From UBA920 sp964424635 (GTDB taxonomy: Bacteria; Patescibacteriota; Doudnabacteria; UBA920): a DNA stretch of 9,911 bases. The stretch is taken from the NCBI GenBank assembly GCA_964424635.1, contig CAYRJC010000034.1, positions 1 through 9,911 of the forward strand, read 5' to 3'. The notes below the pieces were generated by a model. It worked only from the letters and a program-made list of their open reading frames with translations, had not been told where the DNA came from and did not search any database. Position numbers and translations under genes: made by a program. Shown piece after piece: positions 1 to 6,301 of the stretch. Numbering within the stretch: the stretch's first letter is position 1; each line of letters begins with the position of its first letter.

Positions 1-2
1 TT

Positions 3-158
3 ATCGGTGCACCTATTGAGGTGTGAGAAAATTACAAATTTATACAGAAATCTTTGGGTATAATAACTAGACCTCAAATGTTTTTTAGAATTGGTTATGG
101 TCCTGACATGCCTCATTTTAGTCCACGTATAGACTTAAAAGAAATAATTATTAAGTAA
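3..158 (+). pseudogene. C-terminal end of a nitroreductase-like (Acg-type FMN oxidoreductase) protein with an in-frame TGA
   Basis: Reading the frame that ends in TAA at 156-158 gives IGAPIEV, a TGA at 24-26, and then a 43-residue tail that contains RPQMFFRIGYG and PHFSPR. The tail resembles the C-terminus of Acg-like nitroreductases, which usually reads like PQ-hydrophobic-R-G-G followed by PRRPL. The segment before the TGA resembles the QPIE motif that sits about 16 residues upstream of that PQ motif, so both sides of the stop appear to belong to one alignment. The TAA overlaps the ATG of the histidine kinase (TAATG), which suggests co-transcription. The rest of the gene lies outside the window. 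It may be a decaying gene, a base error, or a protein truncated at the TGA. Only seven residues are visible before the stop, so the in-frame claim is moderate. Confidence 0.45.
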
Positions 159-1816
159 TGCAAATTTTCTTAAATGCAGATTTAATATCAGTAGGGGTAT
201 CTGTTGCTGCGGTGACTATTTTGGGTTTTATAGTTTTTTTCCAAAACACTAGAAGTACTACTAATATTTTTTTTCTATTATTTAGTTTAACTAGTAGTGC
301 TTGGAGTGTCGTTAATTATTTAAATTACCAAGTAGATAATCCAGTTACAGCCCTTTGGATTATACGTTTAGTTTTGTTCTTTGCTGTTTTTCAATCTTTA
401 ACATTGCTGTTGCTTTTATATAATTTCCCTAGTCCAATATTAAATATAAGTCCTAAAAGATATTACTCGCTTCTTTTAGTTGCTTTTCTTGTTTCGATTT
501 TTACACTTAGTCCATTTGTATTTTCTTCTGTAATGATTAGTCCTGGTAGTGTCGCTCAGCCGGTTGTTGAGCCTGGTATTATGTTTTTTGGAGCTTTTGC
601 CGTGGCTATGGTAATTGGTGGTGTATGGAGTCTTTGGCAAAAAATTAAAAGTGCTAATGATTTAGAAAAAAAACCTTTATGGAATTTAATGGCTGGTGTG
701 ATCGTTATGTTTGCCTTTATTATTATTTTTAATTTTATTTTTCCAACAGTATTAAATAACACTTCATTTATCCCTCTAAGCGGGGTTTTTGTACTCCCTT
801 TTATAATTGCAACAGCATATGCAATTTTCAGACATCATTTATTGAACGTTAAAGTTATTTCTACGGAAGTACTTGTTTTTGTGCTCGCAATCGCTACTTT
901 ATTTGAAGTAATTATTTCTGATGATGCATTGGCTTTAGTGATAAGATCTAGTATATTCCTTTTGGTCCTCAGTGTTGGGGTATTATTAGTCCGCTCCGTT
1001 ATTCGCGAAGTCAAACAACGCGAAGAACTTGAAGTTCTTACTAAACAATTAGCCGAAGCTAACGAACAACTTAAGGCATTGGATAAAGCTCGGGCAGAAT
1101 TTATTTCTATTGCTAGTCATCAGCTTAGGACACCACCAGCAACAATCAAATGGTATCTTGGGGCTGTTATTAACGGCGACTTTGGACCACTAAGTGAAGA
1201 ACTTAAAGCTGCTTTGTTGAGAACCAATGTCACTAATGAAGCTCAGATTTCTACTATCGATGACCTGCTTAATGCATCCAGGATTGAGCGTGGTAAATTG
1301 GAATTCTTTTTTCAGATGGGAAACATCGAACCTATGGTAAAAGTTTTGATGGAACAGTTAGAGCCATTGGCTCAAATGAAGAAGCAGCACATTGTTTATA
1401 CTCCACCACAAAAACCTTTACCTGATATTTTATTAGATAACGAAAAGGTTCGTCAGGTGGTTAATAATATGGTAGATAATGCAATTAAATATTCTAAGCA
1501 AGGTGATATTATTGTCACTTTAGATCAAGATTCAGAAAATATATTTGTCAGAGTTAAAGACACTGGAAAAGGGATAGAACAATCAGAACTTCAAGGTGTT
1601 TTTGAAAAGTATTCTCGTGGCAAGGATTCTGCTACTCATGCCACTGGTCTTGGCTTGGGAATGTATGTGGCAAAGGTAATTATTGAACAGCATAATGGGA
1701 AGATTTGGGCAGAAAGCGATGGGATAGGAAAAGGTGCGACCTTTGCGTTTAGTCTCCCTATTCATAGCAAGATTCAGCCGACTGCAACTGTGGATTTGGC
1801 TCAGACTTTGTCTTAA
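158..1816 (+). CDS. Membrane-bound sensor histidine kinase, 7TM N-terminus
   Basis: This 552-residue protein is a two-component sensor kinase of the inner membrane. Residues 7 to about 225 hold seven hydrophobic segments ending in AYAIFRHHLLNVKVI, the typical end of the HisKA_7TM sensor region. Two further hydrophobic stretches follow (about 235-253 and 262-282), then a charged coiled-coil linker (283-315). The HisKA dimerisation domain carries the phospho-accepting His321 in SHQLRTPP. The ATPase domain shows an N box (NNMVDNAIKY, 436-445), a G1 box (DTGKG, 468-472), Phe482 and a G2 box (GLGLG, 497-501), so it should be active. The usual LRTPL is LRTPP here. No response regulator is encoded in the window, so partner and signal are unknown. 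The ATG overlaps the stop of the upstream reading frame and has no clear Shine-Dalgarno sequence, which fits translational coupling. Confidence 0.93.
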   Translation: MQIFLNADLISVGVSVAAVTILGFIVFFQNTRSTTNIFFLLFSLTSSAWSVVNYLNYQVDNPVTALWIIRLVLFFAVFQSLTLLLLLYNFPSPILNISPKRYYSLLLVAFLVSIFTLSPFVFSSVMISPGSVAQPVVEPGIMFFGAFAVAMVIGGVWSLWQKIKSANDLEKKPLWNLMAGVIVMFAFIIIFNFIFPTVLNNTSFIPLSGVFVLPFIIATAYAIFRHHLLNVKVISTEVLVFVLAIATLFEVIISDDALALVIRSSIFLLVLSVGVLLVRSVIREVKQREELEVLTKQLAEANEQLKALDKARAEFISIASHQLRTPPATIKWYLGAVINGDFGPLSEELKAALLRTNVTNEAQISTIDDLLNASRIERGKLEFFFQMGNIEPMVKVLMEQLEPLAQMKKQHIVYTPPQKPLPDILLDNEKVRQVVNNMVDNAIKYSKQGDIIVTLDQDSENIFVRVKDTGKGIEQSELQGVFEKYSRGKDSATHATGLGLGMYVAKVIIEQHNGKIWAESDGIGKGATFAFSLPIHSKIQPTATVDLAQTLS

Positions 1817-1836
1817 CTCCATTTATTTGATATAAT
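1808..1836 (+). promoter_or_regulatory. Candidate sigma70-type promoter for the YjbQ gene
   Basis: TTGTCT at 1808-1813 matches the -35 consensus at four of six positions. TATAAT at 1831-1836 is a perfect -10 box, and the spacer is 17 bp. The -35 lies in the last codons of the histidine kinase. Transcription would start near 1843 and give a leader of about 50 nt before the ATG at 1893. Confidence 0.6.
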
Positions 1837-1892
1837 AAAATTAGGTAAAAGCGGAATTTAAAGACTTTAAGAAACAAAAAATAGATTTATTC

Positions 1893-2336
1893 ATGGCAAC
1901 TTTTCACAAATCAGTTGAAGTGATGTCTCATAAACAATTTGAGCTTATTGATATAACAAATCATGCTAAAACTGCTGTCACGGAGAGTGGTATTAAGAAC
2001 GGCATGGTTTTAGTTTACAATCCTCATACCACAGCGAGTATTAGGCTCACTCATAACGAGTCCATGCTTCAACAAGATATAATGAAAATGTTGTATCGTT
2101 TAATTCCAGTAGATGAAAGTTATGGTCATGATATATTTGAGATGCGTAGCGAGGTTGATGTTAATGAAAGATCAAACGGTCATGCTCATGTTAAATCTTT
2201 CTTGTTGGGTACATCAGAAACAATCCCTCTAGTTAAAGGTGAGTTAATGTTAGGAAAAAAACAAAGTATTTTTTTTGTTGAATGTGATGGTGGTCGTTCT
2301 CGAGATTTTTCAATTTTTATTTACGGCGAACAATAG
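1893..2336 (+). CDS. yjbQ: YjbQ/UPF0047 family protein
   Basis: This 147-residue protein has the usual family length (about 130-150) and all the signature motifs: HTTAS at 45-49, NE at 55-56, NGHAH at 95-99 with a downstream LLG, and GKKQSIFFVECDGGRSR at about 121-137, matching the G-x-x-Q...E-x-D-G-x-R-x-R block. The conserved histidines, glutamates and arginines form the putative active-site pocket of this small trimeric fold. E. coli YjbQ has a weak thiamine-phosphate synthase activity, but the physiological role is unsettled and no thiamine gene is nearby, so that name should not be taken as its function. It has its own promoter and a terminator that overlaps its stop codon, so it is probably transcribed alone. 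The Shine-Dalgarno sequence is weak. Confidence 0.93.
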   Translation: MATFHKSVEVMSHKQFELIDITNHAKTAVTESGIKNGMVLVYNPHTTASIRLTHNESMLQQDIMKMLYRLIPVDESYGHDIFEMRSEVDVNERSNGHAHVKSFLLGTSETIPLVKGELMLGKKQSIFFVECDGGRSRDFSIFIYGEQ

Positions 2337-2355
2337 GTAGTTTCCTATTGTTTTT
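2331..2355 (+). terminator. Intrinsic terminator of the YjbQ gene
   Basis: CAATAGG (2331-2337) pairs with CCTATTG (2344-2350) around a 6-nt loop, followed by TTTTT. The TAG stop codon of the gene lies inside the left arm. The 7-bp stem is modest but the T-run is well placed. Confidence 0.7.
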
Positions 2356-2370
2356 ATTTATGTTTAATTT

Positions 2371-2405
2371 TCCGGCAAGGTCGGTTACCGGAGCTAAAAA
2401 ATTGC
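2371..2405 (+). promoter_or_regulatory. GC-rich hairpin with A-rich tail, possible structured leader
   Basis: TCCGG (2371-2375) pairs with CCGGA (2388-2392) around a 12-nt loop and is followed by an AGCTAAAAAATTG tail. CAA in the loop (2376-2378) could pair with TTG (2402-2404), which would give an H-type pseudoknot, but three base pairs are little evidence. It stands out as GC-rich in an AT-rich gap between the YjbQ terminator and the 32-bp palindrome. It could be part of the leader of the downstream membrane-protein gene. I do not match it to any known riboswitch. Confidence 0.3.
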
Positions 2406-2434
2406 ATAACACTAAATTAATTTAGTGTTATGCA
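2403..2434. repeat. Perfect 32-bp palindrome before the CmpX-like gene
   Basis: The left half TGCATAACACTAAATT (2403-2418) is the exact reverse complement of the right half (2419-2434), with no spacer and no mismatch. It ends one base before the Shine-Dalgarno sequence GAAAGGA. It has no T-run after it, so it does not look like a terminator. It could be an operator for a dimeric regulator, or a 16-bp-arm RNA hairpin next to the ribosome binding site. Confidence 0.85.
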
Positions 2435-2435
2435 T

Positions 2436-2442
2436 GAAAGGA
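2436..2442 (+). promoter_or_regulatory. Shine-Dalgarno sequence that sets the start at 2452
   Basis: GAAAGGA sits nine bases before the ATG at 2452. This favours 2452 over the in-frame GTG at 2425, which lies inside the palindrome, and over the ATG at 2434. Confidence 0.75.
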
Positions 2443-2451
2443 AAATTTATT

Positions 2452-3144
2452 ATGAATTATTACAATGATTATCCAACTGTAGTACAAGACTCTGTCTATA
2501 ATTTGTACGACCGGGTAATTCAGTTTTTACCAAATATTTTGGCTGCGGCTATTGTTTTGTTATTAGGTTGGATTATCGGAATATTTTTGGGGAATATACT
2601 TAAGCGCGCTTTAACATCTGTCGGTATTGATGGGCTAGGGGACCAATTAGGCTTAATGCGTTTATCAGAACGCAGTGGGCGCAATATTAAAATTTCTAAT
2701 ATTGTTCAGTGGATAGTTAAGTGGTTTTTCATCTTAGCAAGCATTATTGCGGCTGCAGATATTTTAGGTTTATCTGACATCACTAATTTCTTTTACGCTG
2801 ATGTCTTGGGATATGCTGGGCACGTAGTAATTGCTATGGTAATTATTTTGTTAGGTATAATAGCAGCAAACTTCTTAGGTGATGTTATTAAAGGAACTGT
2901 TAAAGCTGGTGGTTTCGAATCAGGTAACATGCTAGGATCTTTAACTCGCTGGGCAATTATTACTTTTGCAATTATTGCGGCTCTTTCTGAATTGCAAATT
3001 GCCGAAGCTTTTCTTCTTGATTTATTCCGAGCTGTAATTGCTATGATCGCCGTAGCGGGTGGTTTGGCATTTGGTCTTGGAGGTAAGGATCATGCTAAAA
3101 AAGCTTTGGACTACTTTGAAAGCGGTATTAGTAAAAAAGACTAG
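2452..3144 (+). CDS. Small membrane protein with CmpX/MscS-type transmembrane helix repeats
   Basis: This 230-residue integral membrane protein has about five hydrophobic segments (about 25-48, 84-105, 122-145, 163-182 and 190-210). The stretches LLLGWIIGIFLGNILKRAL and IILLGIIAANFLGDVIKG are copies of the conserved TM_helix repeat found in CmpX-like proteins and some MscS relatives. The last helix ends in GGLAFGLGGKDHAKK, which resembles the Gly/Ala-rich pore-lining helix of MscS. The protein stops shortly after, so the cytoplasmic beta-domain of true MscS channels is missing. A role in osmotic or membrane-tension response is inferred from the family; gating has not been shown for such short forms. 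The start is placed at the ATG preceded by GAAAGGA. The gene is alone between the YjbQ terminator and its own terminator, with the 32-bp palindrome as the likely control site. Confidence 0.85.
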   Translation: MNYYNDYPTVVQDSVYNLYDRVIQFLPNILAAAIVLLLGWIIGIFLGNILKRALTSVGIDGLGDQLGLMRLSERSGRNIKISNIVQWIVKWFFILASIIAAADILGLSDITNFFYADVLGYAGHVVIAMVIILLGIIAANFLGDVIKGTVKAGGFESGNMLGSLTRWAIITFAIIAALSELQIAEAFLLDLFRAVIAMIAVAGGLAFGLGGKDHAKKALDYFESGISKKD

Positions 3145-3167
3145 TCTAAAGTAAATAGAGAATATAG

Positions 3168-3200
3168 AAAAGACAAAGTACAACCAGTACTTTGTCTTTT
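3168..3200 (+). terminator. Strong hairpin terminator
   Basis: A perfect 14-bp stem, AAAAGACAAAGTAC (3168-3181) with GTACTTTGTCTTTT (3187-3200), encloses the loop AACCA. The 3' arm ends in TTTT. It closes the CmpX-like gene. Confidence 0.85.
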
Positions 3201-3246
3201 GGTTTATAAAAAGACCGCAAAATTACCATTTTTGCAAACTGTCTGA

Positions 3247-3275
3247 TTCTAAATATCGTCTTAAAATGTTATAAT
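3247..3275 (+). promoter_or_regulatory. Extended -10 promoter of mltG, probably leaderless
   Basis: TGTTATAAT at 3267-3275 is a perfect extended -10 box. The -35 position (TTCTAA, 3247-3252, 17-bp spacer) is poor, as is usual with an extended -10. Only six bases separate the -10 from the ATG at 3282, so the expected start site coincides with the start codon. The gap also holds a short imperfect hairpin (GCAAAA at 3217-3222 with TTTTGC at 3230-3235) of unknown meaning. Confidence 0.65.
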
Positions 3276-3281
3276 ATCCGT

Positions 3282-4157
3282 ATGTTAAAAAAATATTGGC
3301 CATTTTTAATCTTAATTTTTTTGGTTTTAATTGTTTTTGGATTTTGGAGCTTGATTAAGGATTACCGCGCAGAGCAAGCTCGCAAAGTCAGCAAAATGCA
3401 AGAAAAAGTAGCCGAAGTTCAAGTAACAATTATTGAAGGTTGGAATACAAATGATGTTGCTAAAAAATTAGAAGAGGCAGGGATGTTTAGCTCTGATCAG
3501 TTTTTAAAAGCAGTTAAAGATTTTGATTCATCTGCTTATGTTTTGGTAGACAAGCCTAACGGGATGGGTTTAGAAGGTTATTTATTCCCTGATACTTATC
3601 GGTTCGCTAAAGATTCCACCCCTCAAGAGGTGATTGATAAAATGGTTGAAAATTTTCAGCGTCGAATGAATTCAATAGGGCTAGTTGAAGATAAATCAAG
3701 TTATACTATTCCAGGATATGAAAGCCTCAAGCCTGAAGGTGGTGATAATAAAAATGGAATGTCCTTATATGATGTATTGATTTTAGCTTCAATAATAGAA
3801 GCCGAAAGCGGGGACAGTAGCAATATGAGTTTGGCTGAAGAGCGAGCATTGGTAGCAGGAGTTTTTTATAACCGTTTAACTATTGGACAGGCTTTAGAAA
3901 GTGATGCCACAGTCAATTATGTTACTGGAAAAAACGATCCAGGTGTAAGCGGCGCTGATACGCAAATTAATTCTCTTTATAATACTTATCGTTACGCTGG
4001 ACTGCCTCCAGGACCCATAGGTAACCCATCCTTAGGAAGTATTCAAGCAGCTCTTCGACCAACTAAATCAGACTATTATTATTTTTTGCACAAACAACCA
4101 TCTGGTGAAGCTGTGTTTAGTAAAACTTTTGCAGAGCATGTTAAGCAGAAGCAGTAA
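3282..4157 (+). CDS. mltG: Endolytic murein transglycosylase MltG
   Basis: This 291-residue protein is an MltG/YceG lytic transglycosylase, which cuts growing glycan strands inside the chain and so sets their length at the cytoplasmic membrane. An N-terminal membrane anchor spans about 6-25. A LysM-like subdomain covers about 47-80 (VTIIEGWNTNDVAKKLEEAG), followed by LEGYLFPDTY (97-106). The catalytic domain carries ASIIEAES with the predicted catalytic Glu173, then FYNRL (195-199), LESDATVNY (205-213) and YNTYRYAGLPPGPIGNPS (233-250), all family signatures. It is somewhat shorter than the E. coli protein (about 340). Its promoter lies so close to the ATG that the mRNA is probably leaderless. 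The gene is transcribed alone towards the convergent fmt operon and shares a terminator with it. Confidence 0.96.
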   Translation: MLKKYWPFLILIFLVLIVFGFWSLIKDYRAEQARKVSKMQEKVAEVQVTIIEGWNTNDVAKKLEEAGMFSSDQFLKAVKDFDSSAYVLVDKPNGMGLEGYLFPDTYRFAKDSTPQEVIDKMVENFQRRMNSIGLVEDKSSYTIPGYESLKPEGGDNKNGMSLYDVLILASIIEAESGDSSNMSLAEERALVAGVFYNRLTIGQALESDATVNYVTGKNDPGVSGADTQINSLYNTYRYAGLPPGPIGNPSLGSIQAALRPTKSDYYYFLHKQPSGEAVFSKTFAEHVKQKQ

Positions 4158-4159
4158 AT

Positions 4160-4193
4160 AAAAAAGTTCGGGATAAATTTCCCGAACTTTTTT
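4160..4193. terminator. Bidirectional terminator between mltG and fmt
   Basis: AAAAAAGTTCGGG (4160-4172) pairs with CCCGAACTTTTTT (4181-4193) around a short AT loop. A T-run follows the stem on both strands, so it can end mltG on the plus strand and the fmt operon on the minus strand. It starts two bases after the mltG stop. Confidence 0.92.
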
Positions 4194-4216
4194 ATATAAA
4201 TTTATATGATAATTTA

Positions 4217-5194
4217 CTAAAGTAAATTGCTTTCAGAAAAGTTTGAATGACCGTTTAAAAAATCTTTAATGTTAACAGGATTTTTTCCTTCTAATTGCAC
4301 AGTAATTAATTCTAGGGCAGTTTTATGGCCGCATCCTATAATTTTACCTTTTACTCGTCCTGGTTTTAGAGTCTGATCACTTGCACTCTCAGAATTTTTA
4401 ACCGGTATACAATCTAATATTTTTAACTTTTTATCATTCCATGTTGTATAGATTCCGGGCCAGGGTTGAAAGGCTCGAAACTTATTATAAATTTCATCGC
4501 TCGTAACAGTCCAGTCAATTAACCCGTCTTCTTTGGAAATAATTTTTGTAAATGTCGCTTGGTCATGGTCTTGTTCTTGTAGCTTGATAGATGCAGTACT
4601 ATAAAGACGTATAGCCTGTAATAGAATCTCTCTGGCTTGTTCCGCAAGTTTATTTTGTAGAGTTATGTTAGTATCGTTGGGTGCTATATTCATTTTGAGA
4701 GTATATAGAATTGGCCCATTATCAACTTTTTCATCGAGAAGAAAAATTGTTATTCCGGTTGTTGTTTCTCCATTTAAAAGAGCAAATTGAACTGGCGCTG
4801 GCCCACGATATTTTGGCAGTAAAGAAAAATGAACATTAATGGTTTGGAGTCGGGGGATTGTTAAGAGTTCAGCGGGTAGGATTTTGCCATAAGAAACAAC
4901 AATAAAAATATCAACCTTTTTATTATTAGTTAAATCTTTTAATTGCTCTAAAAATTCTGGATTATTTTTGACCTTTTTTGGTTTGAAAGCAGGAATATTT
5001 TTTTCCTCAGCTAAGGCCGCGATGGGGCTAGGGGATAAGATTTGTTTTCTACCTACTGGCTTATCTGGAGATGTGACTATAGCTACGACTTCATGTTTTT
5101 CGATTAGGCCTTCTAAAATTGGTAATCCAATTTCTGAAGTGCCGAAGAAAATAATTTTCAAGGGTTGCGGGCTTTGATTTAAGGTAATCTTCAT
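4217..5194 (-). CDS. fmt: Methionyl-tRNA formyltransferase
   Basis: This enzyme transfers a formyl group from 10-formyltetrahydrofolate to Met-tRNAfMet, which marks the initiator tRNA. The length (325 residues) fits the family (about 310-330). The N-terminal formyltransferase domain starts with KIIFFGTSEIGLPIL (13-27) and carries NVHFSLLPKYRGPAP (120-134) with the catalytic Asn120 and His122, and VDNGPIL with the catalytic Asp158. The common HGSLLP is HFSLLP here. The C-terminal tRNA-binding OB-like domain runs from about 225 and shows FQPWPGIYTTW and the ending LEGKNPVNIKDFLNGH. It is the last gene of a five-gene minus-strand operon that also contains def, the enzyme that later removes the formyl group. 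The ATG overlaps the TGA of the preceding exonuclease gene (ATGA), which implies translational coupling. Confidence 0.96.
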   Translation of the reverse strand: MKITLNQSPQPLKIIFFGTSEIGLPILEGLIEKHEVVAIVTSPDKPVGRKQILSPSPIAALAEEKNIPAFKPKKVKNNPEFLEQLKDLTNNKKVDIFIVVSYGKILPAELLTIPRLQTINVHFSLLPKYRGPAPVQFALLNGETTTGITIFLLDEKVDNGPILYTLKMNIAPNDTNITLQNKLAEQAREILLQAIRLYSTASIKLQEQDHDQATFTKIISKEDGLIDWTVTSDEIYNKFRAFQPWPGIYTTWNDKKLKILDCIPVKNSESASDQTLKPGRVKGKIIGCGHKTALELITVQLEGKNPVNIKDFLNGHSNFSESNLL

Positions 5195-5754
5195 ACTTTG
5201 ACAGCCTTTATTAATTTTCTGAGCACATCTGCTTCTAATCGGCAGTCCGCTAGAGCTGTATGCCGGTTTTTTGGAACAGAAATTTTAAAATGATTTGCAA
5301 TATCATTTAAAGAAAAACCGGAAAATCGTTTTTTATTGACTAGCATTTTTTTCTTGGCCATATAAGTAAAACACAATGGCCAAATATCAAAAACATGGTA
5401 GTCATACTTATAAGTCATTTTTATTTTCTTGTAAGCGATTCTGAGCATGGCAGTATCCATAATCGTTCCATAAGGAGCAAGGATAACATTCATGCCAAAA
5501 GTTTTTTCAAATTTTTGAATTACTGTTTTTAAGCTCGGTGCCTTGGATAATTCTTCCCAAGTAATTTTGTTGACTGCCATGGCTTCTGGATCCCGGTTTC
5601 TCCACTTGGTTGGCTTTATAAAAGACTCAAAATGCTTTTTTTCTTTTAATGTTTTTTTATCTAATAAGACGCCTGCCAGCTCAATTAACTCATTTTTTTG
5701 GTAATCAATCCCAGTAGCTTCTACGTCGATGATTAAAATATCTTTATGAAACAT
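5191..5754 (-). CDS. DEDDh 3'-5' exonuclease, DnaQ-like, catalytic residues intact
   Basis: This 187-residue protein is a single-domain exonuclease of the DnaQ/RNase T/oligoribonuclease fold. Motif I is DVEATG with Asp10 and Glu12. Motif II includes Asp100 in YGTIMDTAML. Motif III is HTALAD with His165 and Asp170. All five metal- and water-activating residues are present, so it should degrade DNA or RNA from the 3' end; the substrate cannot be told from sequence. A well-formed Shine-Dalgarno sequence (AAAGGA) precedes the ATG and overlaps the stop of the upstream gene, four bases away. It is clearly a paralogue of that upstream gene, sharing ILI...E.TG, LAGVLLDK/LSGVLLDK, FDIW/LDIW and the C-terminal helix. 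It could be a proofreading subunit or an RNA-trimming enzyme. Its stop overlaps the fmt start. Confidence 0.87.
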   Translation of the reverse strand: MFHKDILIIDVEATGIDYQKNELIELAGVLLDKKTLKEKKHFESFIKPTKWRNRDPEAMAVNKITWEELSKAPSLKTVIQKFEKTFGMNVILAPYGTIMDTAMLRIAYKKIKMTYKYDYHVFDIWPLCFTYMAKKKMLVNKKRFSGFSLNDIANHFKISVPKNRHTALADCRLEADVLRKLIKAVKV

Positions 5755-5758
5755 ATTG

Positions 5759-6292
5759 TTATCCTTTAATGATTCTTCTGAATATTTCTGCTGTTAACCG
5801 GGCACGGAGAAGTGCGTCGTTGGCTCGCCCTAGCTTCAAATTAAAATGAGTAGCCAGAGTAGCTAAAGTAGGAATTTTTTTGATTCCATAATGCAGAATA
5901 TAAATATAACTTAACGACCAAATATCTAACAGGTGCTTATCATAATTAAATGGGGTTAAGGTTTTTTTGAAAGCTTGCTTTAGAAATAAATAATTAGGAA
6001 CCGACTGAGTAGCTAAAAGTGGTTCGTAGCCAAATTTGTTTACAAAGCTTTTAATGACTTCCGTAATTTTAGGACTTTTGCGCAGTTCGTCGAAATTAAT
6101 TCCTAAGTGATCAGCGTGACTCTGGACAGTTCCATCCAAAAAACTAACTTTGACGTAAGAGTTGAAAAAATTCTTTTCGAGCAAGCTGTCTTTATCTAGC
6201 AGTACTCCTGATAATTGAATTATGTTGTCCCGCTCAATATCAGGGCCAGTAGTTTCAATTTGAAAAATTAAAATATCCTTAATTAATTTCAT
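5759..6292 (-). CDS. DEDDh-fold paralogue with lost catalytic residues (pseudo-exonuclease)
   Basis: This 177-residue protein aligns along its length with the intact exonuclease encoded next to it. Motif I reads FQIETTG, so the first Asp is Gln11 and only Glu13 remains. Motif II has VPNYLFLKQAF, with Asn100 in the place of Asp. Motif III has NDALLR (158-163) in place of HTALAD, so His becomes Asn and Asp becomes Arg. Four of the five DEDDh residues are gone, yet the frame is open, the fold core (ILIF, LSGVLLDKDSL, LLDIWSLSYIY) is kept, and it stays in the operon, so it is not a simple pseudogene. It may act as a non-catalytic partner of its paralogue or as a nucleic-acid-binding protein. Both are inferences. 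Nine bases separate it from def. Confidence 0.8.
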   Translation of the reverse strand: MKLIKDILIFQIETTGPDIERDNIIQLSGVLLDKDSLLEKNFFNSYVKVSFLDGTVQSHADHLGINFDELRKSPKITEVIKSFVNKFGYEPLLATQSVPNYLFLKQAFKKTLTPFNYDKHLLDIWSLSYIYILHYGIKKIPTLATLATHFNLKLGRANDALLRARLTAEIFRRIIKG

Positions 6293-6301
6293 AAAATAAT
6301 T

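Noticed and set aside
24..26. TGA reassigned to glycine (genetic code 25)
   Set aside because: About 3000 codons of intact genes contain no in-frame TGA, and two genes end in TGA within typical ATGA overlaps. A recoded genome would show many in-frame TGA codons.
59..64. TATAAT as a promoter of the histidine kinase
   Set aside because: It lies inside the nitroreductase-like frame and no -35 box is found at 16-18 bp. The TAATG overlap suggests co-transcription instead.
1893..2336. YjbQ as a dedicated thiamine-phosphate synthase
   Set aside because: The activity reported for this family is weak, and no other thiamine gene or TPP riboswitch is visible here.
2371..2405. preQ1-I riboswitch
   Set aside because: A small hairpin plus A-rich tail looks similar, but the tail does not end in the typical CUAA, the loop does not match, and the downstream gene is not a queuosine gene.
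2403..2434. The 32-bp palindrome as a terminator of the YjbQ gene
   Set aside because: No T-run follows it, and a proper hairpin with T5 already lies at 2331-2355.
2425..2451. GTG at 2425 or ATG at 2434 as start of the CmpX-like gene
   Set aside because: Both overlap the palindrome and have no Shine-Dalgarno sequence; the ATG at 2452 follows GAAAGGA at normal spacing.
4968..5177. Plus-strand reading frame opposite fmt
   Set aside because: It is the reverse shadow of the conserved N-terminal domain of fmt.
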